A model generated the notes under the pieces. The model was not told the origin of the DNA. It did not search any database and saw nothing but the letters and a program-made list of their open reading frames with translations. 64,000 nucleotides of DNA from assembly GCA_964502145.1 (NCBI GenBank), contig CAZCVI010000022.1:1-64000 (forward strand). The letters are read 5' to 3'. The position numbers were made by a program, and so were the translations under genes. Positions 45,201 to 60,200 of this stretch are shown piece by piece. The DNA comes from CAZCVI01 sp964502145 (lineage in GTDB: Bacteria; Acidobacteriota; Aminicenantia; UBA2199). How positions within the stretch are numbered: position 1 is the stretch's first letter; the number at the start of each line of letters is the position of its first letter.

Positions 45201-48200
45201 CCAATGAGATGGATGTGCCGGTATTATTCCTATTATTATCTTGTCCATAGCTTTGGATTTGATCGGCAATAGGATAATTTTCAAACTCAAAGAGGTGATC
45301 GATTAGATTTTGTTTTAATGGGCTGTGGGATTGAATATCAGCGAGGGGATGGTAATGAAAGGCTTCGCTGGTGAGTGCATCGGCCTGAACTTTTTTAAGT
45401 AGTTCAGTAAAAACCATGTCCTGGTGGAAGCGGATACGCACGGGAATGGTATTGATAAATAAACCGATCATGGATTCGATACCATCCAATTCAAAGGGCC
45501 GACCGGATACGACGGTGCCAAATACCACATCCTCTTTCTGAGTATATTTTCCTAAAAGAATCGCCCAAAGAGTTTGCGCCAGGGTATTTAGGGTGACATT
45601 GTTGCGAATGGCGAGATGATTGAGCCGGGTGGTTTTCGCTACATCGAGAATAAATGACATGTCTTTATTGACATATGGGGTTTGCTGCTCATTTTTCTTT
45701 ATTTTGGGCGGTAAGATGGCGGTTTGTTCGTCAAAGGCGGCGAGGTAGTTTTGCCAATATAAACTGGACTCGTCTTTGTCGCGCTTTTCAAGCCATTGGA
45801 TGTAGGTTCGATAGGGTTTAATGGGGGGTAATTGCACGGTGTGTTGCTGGACATAACTGTCATATATGGCGAAAAACTCATCATTGATTATGCTGATACA
45901 CCAACCATCCATGAGAACATGATGAAAGCTCCAGATAAATTGATAATCGGCTTTAGCCAACTGGAGTATGGAGATACGGACCAATATATCATGGCTGAGA
46001 TCAAACGTAGCGCTCTTATCTTTGGCTTTAAACTCTTGGACATATTTCTCTTTCTCCTGGCTGTCAGCGATGTGGCAGATATCCTGGTAATAAAAAGCCA
46101 CGGGTCTATTTTGGAGCACGACTTGCAAGGGCAGCGGGGTATTTTTATGGACAAAGGCGGTGCGTAATATATCGTGACGTTTAACGAGTTGGTGCAAACT
46201 TTTTTCAACCAAGGGGATGTCCAATTCACCGTGCAACCGGAAAGCGGTCTGCTGGAAATAAGAATTGGAGGTTTTGTCTAACAAGGCATGGAATAACATG
46301 CCCTGTTGCATGGGGGATAAGGTATAAATATCCTCGACTTCGGGGTAAAGTTCCAAGACTTGCTGGAGGGAATCGATGGTTAATTCTTTGTAAGTAAAAT
46401 CACTGGGCGTGGGTTCTCTGTTTTCTTTGGCGGCACAAAAGGTGATGATGTGTTGGAGCTGGGATTGGAAAAAATGGGTGAAGGTGGTGATGGTCTCTGG
46501 TTTGAAATGGGTTGAATTGTAAGAAACAGTAATAGATAAACAATTATTGCTTGTTTTGCCATTTATTTCCAGTTCGTATTCACGTTCTGAATGTAAACTG
46601 CGGGTATAGCCGATAAACTCTGGGGCTAATTGAAACGAAGATAGGGGGTTGATCGGGGTAGAACTGGGCGGGGTATATCTGAAAATAATTTGTGGCTGGG
46701 ATTGATTGGTTGTTTTTTGACTGGGAATGTCCTGGGTCAAATATTTTAAGATACCATAACCGATCCCGTGATTGGGAACTTTTCGTAAGGTCTCTTTGAT
46801 CTCTTTGATCTGGCGTGCGGTATTCCGGGCATAAGAGATATCCAAAAGCACGGGATACTGGGCGGTAAACCAACCAATGGTGCGGCTAACATCTATATCA
46901 CTGGTAATATTTTCTCTACCATGACCCTCCAAGGTGAGATACAGGTGGTCCAAACCAAACGTTTTTTTGATGGCTAAACCCAATGCGGTTAATATTATGT
47001 CAGTGCTCGCGGTGTTATAACAGTGATTGGCTTTCCCTAAGAGGAGGGTGGTTTGAACTTCTTCCAGGTTAAAAGAAATACAACGGGTATCTTTTAGGGC
47101 ATTTTCTGCGACTTTAAAATCCTTTTCGATATAGTGGATATAGGGGATGGTGTCGGATTCCAGGTGGGTCCAATAGGATTTTTCGTTTAATATTGTTTTA
47201 TGATAGGCATATTCCTGTAATTGTTCGGACCAGTATTTGAAGGAATCTGTTTTTAAGGGCAAGGTGGGGAAGTGGTCAACCAAGAGTTGTTCATAGAGTG
47301 CTTCTAGGTCTTCAATAAGTATGGACCAGGAAAGGTCATCAATAACGAGTTGATGAATGGTGATGAATAATCGGTCGCCATCGTGAAGGTGAAACAATCC
47401 CAGTTTCATCATGGGACCATTTTCCAGGTCAATGCTGCTGTGAATGAGGTTTATTTTCTCATTGAGTTCTGCCAGGAGTCCGGTAGAATTGTTTTTCCAG
47501 TGGGTGAGGTCATATTCCTGAAAGGATAGTGGATAATCGATCCCCTGGTTCATTTGCCAGGGTTCATGGGTTTGCGGGTCGATTTTATAGGTCATACGCA
47601 AGGCATCATGGATTTCTTGAATGATAATAAACACTTTTTCAAGGGCTTCGATATCATATGGGGTGGGTGAATAGAGTAAAACAGCTTGATTAAAATGATG
47701 GGCATGGGGGGTGAAACGATCAAAAAATGCTCGTTGAATGGGAGTTAAAGGAATTGTGCCGCAAATAGCGGATTGATCTGGAATACGATGCAGTTTTTCT
47801 ACATGGGGGGCTAAATCGGCGATAGCAGGGTATTGGAAAATATCTTTCATGGTTAACTGGTATCCGGCACTGTCCATGCGTGACATGATCTGGATGGATT
47901 TGATGGAATCACCACCAATGGAAAAGAAATTATCATGGATACCGATATTCTTTTTACCCAGTACTGATTCCCAGATATTGACCATCTTTTTCTCCAGTTC
48001 ATTTCGCGGCGGGGTATACTGTTCTACTTGTTCCAATTGGGGTACTGGAAGAGCTTGGGTATCGAGTTTCCCGTTGGGGGTCAGGGGGAGTTTATCCAAG
48101 AGCAGAAAATGGGCGGGGATCATGTAAGCGGGGAGTCGTTGGGCCAGATACTCTTTTAATTGGGCAGGTTCAAGGGAAGATTGTTCGAAAGAATGGGGCA

Positions 48201-51200
48201 CGATATACGCGCACAGAAAATGACTGTTGCTTTCATCCAAGCGAAGCTGAACCACTACTTCTTTGATATTGTCTTGTTTCATTAATTGGTTTTCAATCTC
48301 GCCGATTTCAACGCGCATGCCGCGAATTTTGACTTGGTTATCGAGTCTGCCTAAAAATTCGAGATTGCCATCAGGACACCAGCGCCCGAGGTCACCGGTG
48401 CGATAACAAAGAGTGGTAGCTGAGTGGTGGTTGGAGAGTGGCGGGGTAAAATAAATAAATTTTTCAGCGGTTAATTCGGGGCGGTTTAAATACCCACGGG
48501 ATAAACTGGACCCGGCCAAACATAACTCGCCAGTGACACCGATGGGACATAAAAAGAGGCTTTTATTTAGAACAAACACGGTGACATTACTGATAGGTTT
48601 ACCAATCACAGCACGGGGGGTGTCGGGTGTGAGTTCATAGGCGGTGGTATTAACGCTGTTTTCAGTGGGGCCGTATTCATTGAATATGCGCACGTGGGGT
48701 AAGCGGTCAAAATGTTTGCGAATCAATTCATCGGGAAAATTATCGCCGGCACAACAGATCATTTTTACATGGTTTAAATCCTGGGCGATCTCTTCAAGCA
48801 TGACATTGTAAAAAATGGGCACGACAATAAAATGGCTGACATTATTCAGGGTAATCGTTTTTCGCAGAATGGTGAGGTCAGAACGTTCTTCATCGCGGAT
48901 CAGCACGAGACAAGCACCACCGAGTAAAGGGGTGAAGATATCGGTCACAGAACTATCAAAGAAATAAGGGGGAACTTGGAGACTGACATGACCGGGAGCA
49001 TATTCATAATTATTTTTCCGCCAAATTATAGTATTAACAATGGTACGATGTTCGACCAGTACGCCTTTAGGAATCCCGGTGGAACCAGAGGTGTACATCA
49101 CATAAGCAGGGTCACTGGCCGTTCCAGTAACGGGTCTTGTCACGGGATAGTGACGGGTCATTCGTTGCAGGTCTTCAATACTTAAAATGGCATGAAGACC
49201 AGGGCACTGGGACTGGATACTGGTAATCTTTTGAAGATAGTGCTGCTGGGAAATCACAATGGCAACAGAGGCATCATTAAACACGAGACGGAAACGTTCG
49301 ACAGGAAGGGAAACATCAACAGGAATATAGGCACACCGTGCTTTCATTATGGCAAAAAGCACGATAATGAGTTCAATAGAACGATCCATTAGGACGGGCA
49401 CGCGGTCACCGGGTTGTACGGCTTGTTCCGTACATAAATACTGGGCCAGTTGATTGGCTTTCTGGTTTAATTCGCGGTAAGTGATTTGGCATGGTGCTAA
49501 ACCTGAAGCGGTTTCACCAATAATGGCAATGTGATCTGGGAATAGGTCAACCTTGTCTTCAAATAATTGATAAATAGTTTTATTATCGGGGTACGAAACA
49601 GTGGTATTATTAAAATCGAAAAGCAATTGTATTTTCTCGGCTTCGGGAAGCATGTCGATTTGGTCAAGGTGTTGGGTGGGATTCTGGAGAATAGCGGATA
49701 CAATGTTTTGCAGATAGAGTACAAACCGTTGGATCGTTTCGGGTTTAAACAGTTTGGTGCCATATTCCAGGACACAGGAAATTTGTTTGTCTAATTCGGT
49801 ACATATCAGGGTTAAATCAAATTTGGAGGTAGTTTGTACAAAGGGATGGGGACCCAGTTTTAAACCGTGGTTTTCAACGGTGGGGATATCCTGGTTTTCT
49901 AAGACAAACATGGTATCAAACAACGGATTGCGTCCTGCTTCCCTGGTTTTTAATACTTTCTCTACCAGTTCTTCATATTGATAATCTTGGTTGGCAAAAG
50001 CGTTTAAGGTGTTTTCTTTTAGTTCTTCCAAGAAGGCGTGAACACTTTTGCTGGGGCTGGGATTATTTTTTAATACCAGTGTATTAACGAACATGCCGAT
50101 CACTTGTTCTAAATCGGCATGGGAACGTCCGGCAGTGGGTGTGCCCACGATGATGACTTCCTGGTTGCAAACTTTGGCTAGAAAGATATTATAAACGGCC
50201 AGTAATACCATATATAATGTAGCACCTTGCTGTAATGCCAATATATTTAAGGCACGGGTGGTTGGGTTGTCAAGAGTAAATTTTATGGCGCTACCGGCAA
50301 AGTTTTTCACTTTGGGACGTAAATAATCCAAAGGTAAATCCAATACGGGGATATCATCGGCAAATTGGTGCAACCAGTAGGATTCTTGCTGGGTAATTTT
50401 TTCTTGATGCTGGGTTTTCCACACGGCGTAATCCTTGTAATGGATTCGCGGGCGGGATAATTCCTGGCCGCCATAAAAGGTCATAAAATCTTTGACTAAT
50501 ACACCCATGGAAATGCCATCAGAAATGATGTGATGCATATCCACGATTAAAAAGAATTCTTCTGCTTGGATGTGCATGAATGCTACCCGCATCAAGGGTG
50601 CTTCGGTCAGATCAAAGGGCCGGATGAAACTGGTAATAAAGTCTTGCGAAGACTCTGAGCGTTGTGCAGCGGGGGCAAAACTGGTATCAATGGTAAATTC
50701 AACGTGCTTATGAATTCGTTGCACGGGGTGATCATCAATAAAAGCAAACGAGGTTCTGAAACTTTCATGCCGCTGGATTAACTTCTTAAAGGCCAGTGCC
50801 AACTTTTCCACGGCAATGGTTCCTTGCAGGTTGATGATCTCGGGTAAATTATACTCTGTGCCGGTTTTATCCATTTGCTGGAGAAAGTATAACCGTTTCT
50901 GGGCCGAGGACAGGGGATAGTACTCCTTCTCTTCTACGGGTGCAATGAGCAGGAACTGTTCGCCACCCACATGGTTGACATGGATAAACGCGGCGATTTC
51001 GCGGATTGTGGGTCTTTTGAATATTTCTGCCAGGGGTATTTTTACATGGAGTGTTTTGTGAATTCGCGAAGTCAGGGTCGTGGCTTTTAAGGAGTGACCA
51101 CCGAGAAGGAAAAAATTATCATCTATACCCAGGGGGTTTTCCGAGGGGGTTATATTTAAAATATCGCACCATATACTAATCAATTCTCTTTCTATTTCGT

Positions 51201-54200
51201 CGCGTGGGGCTACGACTTGACCGGTGATTTTTATTTCTGGGTCGGGTAAGGCACGACGATCAACTTTGCCTGAGGGTGTCAAGGGTATTGTTTCTAATGG
51301 AATAAAATAAGCGGGCACCATATAATCGGGTAAATCGTTGAGTAAATATTCCCTTAATTGGGATAAGGAAAACTCCTGGTTTGCAACCACATAGGCAACT
51401 AAACTCTTATCGCCAGAGGAATCTTCTTTAACGGCGACAACTGCATCCAAAATGTGCGGGTGTTTGAATAACAGATTTTCAATCTCGCCCAGTTCAATGC
51501 GGAAGCCTCTAATTTTCACCTGGAAATCGATTCTGCCGAGGAATTCGATATTGCCATCCGGTAACCAGCGGGCCAAATCACCGGATTTGTAGAGTCTGGA
51601 AGAAAATGGGGACAATGCAGGTAAAGAAATAAATGTATCATGGGTGATTTGCGGTTGATTTAAATAACCCCGGGTGAGTCCAGGACCGGCAATACATAAT
51701 TCACCACCCAAACCAATGGCTTGAAGCTGGGCTAATTTATTGAGGATAACGATATTGTAATTTCTGATTGGTTTCCCGATGGGAACATCAACTGGCAAAG
51801 GTGCTTTACATGAATAATAGGTGGCGCAGACTGTGGACTCGGTGGGACCGTAAGTGTTATAAACCGCTGCGGTTGCTATAAGGTTATTTATATAGTGTGC
51901 TTTGAGGACATCACCACCACTGATATAAATGCGGATGGGAAATGTGCTGTCTGACTTATTCAATTCATTTAACATAAGTGGTGAAGCAGTGATAAAGGTG
52001 ACGCCATGTTTTAAAATAAACGCGGCGAGTCGTTCCATGTCTTTGACGCTATCGCTATCTGGCAAGGCGAGTTTGCCGCCTTTGAGTAAGATAGGATATA
52101 GTTCTTCCACAAAGGCATCAAAGGTAAAAGAAGCTTGCTGGATAACAATATCTGAAGGGAATAACGTATACTGCTGCTCAAAGGCATGAATATAAGCCAA
52201 CAAATTACCATGCTCGACTAAAACGCCCTTGGGGCGACCAGTGGAACCGGAGGTATAGATGATGTAAGCGAGATTTGTGGGAGTTATGGGAGTTATGGGA
52301 GTGATGGGAAGTATGGGAAGTATGGGAGTTACGTGAGTAACGGGAGTTAGATGAATGGCTTCTTGGATGACGTGTTGGGTGAGTAGGAGTTGGGCGGAAC
52401 TGTCTGATAACATGAATTGTTTGCGCTCTTCGGGGTAGTTGGGAGCAATCGGTAGATAGGCGGCACCGGATTTTAAGATGCCGAGGATGCCAATGATCAT
52501 TTCGATAGAACGATTTACCATGAGAGCGACAATGGTATCGGGTAATACGCCTTTGGCGGTTAAATATAAGGCCAATTGCTGGGATTTATGATTTAATTCA
52601 GCGTAGGTTAATTGACACGCACCGTTTTGTTCGCCCAAAAGTGCGATAGCATCGGGAGTTTTATGGGCTTGGTGACTTAATAGTTGATCAATCATTTGCG
52701 CGGCAGGGTATGCAGTGGCAGGAGTGTTAAATACCTCTAAAATGTGACGCTTCTCTGCATCTTCTAACAGATTGAGCTCGGCGATCTGGAGTGATTCGTT
52801 ATCCAATACCCGCACGATTTGCGCGAATATAGTTAATAAGTGTTTGGCAAATCGTTGGATTGTCTCCGGTTTAAAAAGAGCGGTACAGAATTCCAACGCA
52901 CAATGAATCCGATCCTCTATTTCCATCAGCTCAAAGGTAATATCTACCTTGGCACTCTTGAACTGCGAGGGATATGACGAAAAGGTAAGCCCTTCAACAG
53001 ACAAAGACGAAAATTCAAAATTTTGCACGAGTAACATGACATCAAAAATAGGATTATGACTAAAATTGGGGGTCTTCTCTATATGTTTGATGACTTCGCG
53101 GAACGGATAAACCTGATTTTCAAAGGCGGCCAGGGAAACTACTTTGACATGGTTCAAAAAATCCCATACCAATTGTTCGTTCTGGATTTGATTGCGCATG
53201 ACTACTGTATCCAATAAAAGACCAATGAGCGGAGCCATGTCCATATGGTTGCGACCGGCTACAGGAGTACCCACAATCAAATCGTTCTGCCCCGTGTAAT
53301 GAAACAAAGTAATTTCCAATGCAGTTAAGGCGAGCATGTACAAGGTGGCCCCGGATTTTTCTAATAAACGATTGATAGCACCCCTGAGTTCGGCCTCAAT
53401 TTCAAAGGTAAGTACTTGCCCGGCAAAGGATTGCACTGCTGGACGGGGAAAATCAAGGGGCATTTCCAAAACTGGCAGTTCCCCGGCGAGAAGAGTGAGC
53501 CAATAATCTTCATGTTTTTGCAATAAACCAGCGGCTAAACGATCCTGCTGCCATTGGGCAAAATCTTGATATTGGATTCGTAATGGCGCCAGTTGATTCT
53601 CTGCACCGCCATAAATTGCGGTTAATTCATTCACAAATATAGTCATTGAAGAACCGTCAGAAATGATATGGTTCATATCAAAGATTAAAATATGGTTCTC
53701 ATCATGTTTCCTGATCAAGCCCATGCGTAATAGTGGCGCCTGGGAAAGATCAAAGGGACGAATAAACGCGGATATCTCCCCGGCAAAATCCTCTATTTTA
53801 AAATCCACATGCGAATGAACGCGCATCACAGCTTTCTCTGCTATCAACAAAAAAGATGTCCGTAACATGTCATGCCTGCGAATCAAGGCGTTTACGGCTT
53901 GCTCCAAGCGGTGTTTATCCAGTTTGCCGGTGACTTCCAGAATTAAAGGCATGTTGTAACTGGTGCCAATGCCCTCCATCTGCTGTAAAATATAAAACCG
54001 TTGCTGCGAAGATGATTGCGGGTAGTATTCTTTCGCTTCGACCGGTCCAATTCCAACATATTGCTGGCTAATGGCATTGTGAATATACAGTGACAGTTCC
54101 CTGATCGTGGGGCTTTTAAATATCTCGGTCAACGGAATAACCACGTCAAATAGTTTGTGTATTTTGGAGAGTAACGAGGTGGCTTTTAAGGAGTGACCGC

Positions 54201-57200
54201 CCAGGTGGAAAAAATTATCGTCGATGCCGATGGGGGTTTCTATCGCTAATAATTCGCACCATATCTTGACCAATTCCTCCTCGATGTGATCGCGTGGGCC
54301 CTGAAAGTCTTTTTCAAAAGTGAACTCCGGTTCGGGTAATTTTGCACGGTCAATTTTCCCGGTGGCGGTGAGCGGCAAATAGTCCATGGGAACAAAATAA
54401 GCGGGGATCATGTAATCAGGTAATTGATTGGCGAGGTAATCGCGAAGTTCCTGTGTTTTGACAGTGATATGAGAAACAAAATAAGCGGCAATATAACTAT
54501 TTTCTGGACCGCTACCCTCTACTGCTTTTTTGGCTACGACGATTACATCCTGTATATGGGGGTGTTTTAAGAGTCTATTTTCTATTTCGCCCAATTCAAC
54601 ACGGAAGCCGCGAATCTTAACTTGGAAATCCAAGCGACCGAGAAATTCAATGTTCCCATCCGGTAACCAGCGGGCTAAATCACCGGTTTTGTAGAATGGT
54701 GTGGCTGCAATGGCAAGAGAGATAAATTTGTCGTGGGTTAAGTCGGGATTATTTAAATAACCACGGGTTATACCATGACCACCCACAATGAGTTCACCGG
54801 GTACACCGATGGGACATAGCTGATTATTTTTATCAATAATATACGCCGTGGAATTGGCAATGGGTTTACCAATAGGAATGCTTTCGGAAAAGTCGCGTTG
54901 GATTAAAAAGGTAGTGGAAAAGGTGGTGTTTTCGGTGGGACCGTATCCATTGATAATGTTTAACTCCGGGTAATAGTTCCACAAGCTGGAAATATGCACG
55001 GGCGATAAGACATCGCCTCCTACCAGCAGGTTCTTTAGCCCTGCGAAAGTGTCAATATCGGCTTGTGATACCTGGTTGAATAAGGGTGAGGTCATCCACA
55101 TGGTGCTAATATTATTTTCTTGGATGGCTGCTTTTAATTTATCGGGCGTGATAATCGTTTCTTTGTCCACGATCACCAGTATTAACCCATTGAGTAATGC
55201 GCCCCAGATTTCAAAGGTAGAGGCATCAAATGCCATAGCACCGGTTTGTAAGATACTGTCTCCGGGAATAAATTGGATATAATTGGTATTTTTTACTAAA
55301 CGGATTACATTTTGATGGGTGACCATCACACCTTTTGGGGTGCCGGTGGAACCGGAAGTATAGATGATGTAGGCTAAATTTGTGGGAGTGATGGGAGGAA
55401 TGGGAATTATGGGAGTTACGTGAGTAACGGGAAATATGGGAGTGATGGGAGTGGCTTCTTGGATGAGGGTGGCGGTGAGGAGAATTTTTGTGCTGCTGTC
55501 GGTTAGCATGTAGTGTTTGCGCTCTTCCGGGTAATCGGGGTCAATGGGAAGATAGGCGGCACCTGATTTTAAGATGCCTAATATGCCGATGATAGTGGAT
55601 GGGGCACGGTCACCGATGATTCCGACAATATCATCGGGCAAAATGCCATTTCCGAGTAAAAAGTGCGCGATTTGATTGGATTTTTCATTTAATTGGGCAT
55701 AGGTGAGTGCGTCTTTCTCCATGGTCACCATGTTTTGTCCGCTGATAGCTAAATCGTTGGGGGTTCGTGCGGATTGTTCCATGAATAATTCGTGGATGGT
55801 TTTGCTGGCCGGATATGTGGTGGCGGTATTGTTGAAATCATGCAGGATTTGGGTTTTTTCGGCATTGGATATAATTTGAATGGCTGATATTGTCGTGTCC
55901 GTATTATTGAGTACCGCAGATACCGTGTTGTTAAAATAGGTGATGAACCGCTCAATGGTATTTTCATTAAATAAATGCGTGCTGTATTCAAATGTCAGTT
56001 CTAACTTCTTGTCTACTTCTAAAACAGTTAATGACAAATCAAATTTGGCTGTTTTCCTTTCCTGCTGATAGGTGGAAAATGTTAAACCGGGAATTGCCAT
56101 GGCCTGGGTGGCCTCGTTTTGTAGCGTGAATAATGTATCAAACAACGGGTTACGACTGATATCCCGCGTGACAACCACTTCATCCACAATATCTTCATAC
56201 TGATATTCCTGATTGTCAAACGCTTTTAACGTGCTCTCCTTGACTTCATATAAAAAATCAAACCACGTTTTCCCCGCTACTGGATAATTGCGCAACGCCA
56301 ACGTGTTCACAAACATACCGATGATCTTTTCCAGGTCTGCATGACGGCGCCCGGCAATGGGCGTGCCAATCACGATGTCTTCTTGACCACTTAATTTTGC
56401 CAAGAAGATATTATACAAAGACAACAGCACCATATACAACGTGGTTTCTGTTTTTAATGCCATTGTATTTAATGCCGCGCTGATGTCGTTGCTTAATGCA
56501 AATTTAATTCTATTACCGGCAAAACTCTGCACCACGGGCCGGGCATTATCTATAGGCAGAGCTAAAACAGGTATCTCCTCGGCGAAAAGACCACGCCAGA
56601 ATTCACCCTGTTTAAAAAGGTCCTCGCTGGCTCGTTCAAAACGTTGCCACTCCGAATAATCTTTATACTGGAGAGCCAACACGGGCAAATCTTTTCCTGC
56701 CAGAAAAGCGGCAAATTCATACCCGAGAATTTCCATTGAAAAACCATCGGAAATAATATGATGTTGATCCACTAACAAGATATGTTTCTTTTCTTCCAAT
56801 TGAACCAAACCCACGCGCAACAACGGCGCGGTATATAAAAAGAACGGGCGGATAAAATCGTCAAGCTGGGAAGCTTCCAGGTATTCAATAGCAAAGAAAA
56901 AATCGGAATGAATACGCTGCACTGGTTCTTCATCAATCACAGTAAACGAGGTACGAAAACTTTCATGCCGTTGGATCAGTTGTTCCACCGCGTGTTCCAC
57001 CCGGTGTGTATCAAGCATTCCCTCCAGCATCCAAGCGGCTGAAATATTGTACGCGGTCCCAGCCATGTCCATTTGCTGGAGAAAGTATAAGCGTTTCTGC
57101 GCCGAGGATAACGCGTAATACTCTTTCTCTTCCACCGGGTCGATCTGGATATAGTTTTCGCCAATGGCATGGTGAATATAATCCGCTTGGCCCCGGATAG

Positions 57201-60200
57201 TGGGTCTTTTAAATATCTCCGCCAGTGGTATTTTTACATTAAATACCTTGTGGATGTTGGCAAGTAATGAAGTGGCTTTTAAGGAGTGCCCACCCATTTG
57301 GAAAAAATTATCATCTATACCAATGGGACTCTGCAATGGGTCTCTACTTAATATATAATACCAAGTGTCGGTCAATAGTGCTTCTGTTTCATTGCTCGGC
57401 GCCACATACGTGTTTATCTTTTTTAGTTCTGGTTGCGGGAGGGCGCTACGATCCACTTTGCCTGTGGCAGCCAGGGGGATTTTTTCCAATTGAATAAAAT
57501 AGGAAGGAATCATGTACTCGGGTAAATCAACCAATAAATGATAGCGCAATTGGATATCGGAGAGCACCGTATCGGCTACAAAATAAGCGGCCAGATATTT
57601 ATCGCCGTTTTTATCCTTTTCAGATAATACCACCACATCCGAGAGCCCTTGATATTTTAATAATTGTGCTTCAATCTCGCCCAGTTCAATCCGAAAGCCC
57701 CTGATTTTGACTTGCTGATCGATTCTACCGAGGAATTCTATGTTACCATCAGGTAACCAGCGAGCTAAATCGCCTGTCTTGTAAATTTTTATGGACAATG
57801 TGGACGTTAAGGACGATATGGACAGCGTGAGAAATTTGTCTTGGGTGAGTTGCGGATTATTTAAATAACCCATAGCTAGACCATCACCACCCACCACCAG
57901 TTCACCCGGCACTCCAACAGGCGATAAATGGTTGACTTTATCAATGATATACGCCGTGGAATTATTGATGGGTTTACCAATGGGAATATTCAGGCTATAT
58001 TCCTGTTGAATCAAAAAGGTAGTGGAAAAGGTAGTGTTTTCGGTAGGACCATACCCATTGATGACGTTTAAACGGGGATACTGGAGTCGTAACCGCGAAA
58101 TATGCAACGGAGAAAGAACATCACCACCAACCAATAGATTCTTAAGCCCGGCAAAGACATGGATGTCAGCTTGCAACATCTGATTAAACAACGGCGCAGT
58201 CATCCACATGGTAGTGACATGATGTTCGTGGATAGAAAATTTTAATTTTTCAGGAGTCAGCAGGGTTTCCTTGTCTACCAGGATTAATTTTAAACCATTT
58301 AATAAGGACCCCCAAATCTCAAAGGTAGAAGCATCGAATTCCAAGGCACCGGTTTGTAAAATACAATCATGGGGATTAAATTCGACATAGTTGGTATTCT
58401 TGACTAAGCGGACTACATTCTGATGGGTGACCATTACACCTTTGGGTTCTCCGGTGGAACCGGAAGTGTAGATGATATAGGCTAGATTTATGGGAGTTAT
58501 GGGAGGAATGGGAGTTACGTGAGTAACGGGAAGTATGGGAGTGGCGGATTGGATTATATTTTCAGAGAGAAGAATTTTTACGGCGCTGTCGGTTAGCATG
58601 TATTGTTTGCGCTCTTCTGGGTAATCGGGATCGATGGGTAGATAGGCAGCACCGGCTTTTAGGATTCCTAATACTCCGATGATCGTGTAGATAGAGCGTT
58701 CGCCTAAAATGGCAATAATATCACCGGGTAATACACCTTGTACCATTAAATAATGCGCCAATTGCTGGGACTTGTGATTTAATTCCGTGTAAGTTATGCT
58801 GGAACCCCCGTTTTTGGTTCCGATGATCGCGGTATCGTTGGGCGTTCGTTCCGCTTGTTCTATGAATAATTCGTGAATCGTTTTTTCTTTCGGGTAAGCC
58901 ACCATGTCTGCATTAAAATCATATAATATATGATTGATTTCGTACTGATCCAACATCGGTAAATCTAAAATACGGGTATTGGGATTCAAAAGAATAGCTT
59001 CAATCAAGCGAATATAATGATGAATCATCCGGTCCATGGTCGCCCCATCAAAAATATCCACATTGTATTCCCATTCTACCAGGATCTGGTCGTTTTGCAT
59101 TGCCAAAGTACCATCACCTTGTTGTTGCAGCGGTGGCACCACTACCAGATTCAAATCAAACTTGGCCGAATAGTTGTGCGTGGGTTCCAAAAGCAATTCA
59201 AGACCGGGTAACCACAGATGATCCGTGGGCGTGTCCATAAAACTAAACAACACCTGGAATATAGGATTATAACTTAAACTCCGTTCCTGCCCAAGTACCT
59301 CCACAATTTTTCCAAACGGTGTATCCTGATGTTGATACGCTTCCAAACAAGTCTCTTTAACACGCGCTAAATACTGGCTGAAATTCATCGCGCCCGTGGT
59401 GTGCGTGCGCAAGGGCAGAGTATTGATCACCATGCCCAACATATCTTCCATCTCTTTATAACTCCGATTCGCCAACCCCGTGCCCGCACAAATATCTTCT
59501 TCTCCCGTGTAGCGGTATAACAGAGTTTTGAACAGCGCTAACATCGTCATAAATAATGTGACATTATGCATGCGACTGAATTCTTTTAATTGGTCCGTCA
59601 TCTGCGTAGTGAGACGGAATTCTTTTAAATCACCCAGACCACTCATAACCGAAGGCCGTGGACGATCACTCGGAAGTTCCAATACCGGGATCAAACCCGC
59701 CAATTTCTCCAACCAGTAATCCAGGTGCCGCTGCAAGCGTTCACCCTGCAAATACGCGCGTTGCCATAACGCATAGTCCGCGTATTGAATCGGCAGTTCC
59801 CGTAAATCATGTTCCTTGTGCTCCGAATACGCCGAGAAAATACGGATAAATTCATTTAATAACACCCCTTGCGTCCACCCATCATGGATTAAATGATGTT
59901 CTGTTAACACGATCAGAAACTCCGTTTCCCCCAGTTTCAACAACGTGACACGCAACAGCGATCCTTTCTCGAAATCAAAAGCCTTGTTCCCTTCCTCGCT
60001 CACCCATTGTTCGACCTGTTCCTCTTGCACCGGAAGAACAGGAATATTAAAATAATAGGGTGGTAATACCTGTTGCATAGGCACACCGTCGCGGGTAATA
60101 AATGCCGTGCGCAAGATTTCATGGCGGCGAATGATCTCTGTAAATGTTCGTTCCAGCAAGGTAACGTCCAGATTCCCTTTCACCCGGATCAAACGCGGTA

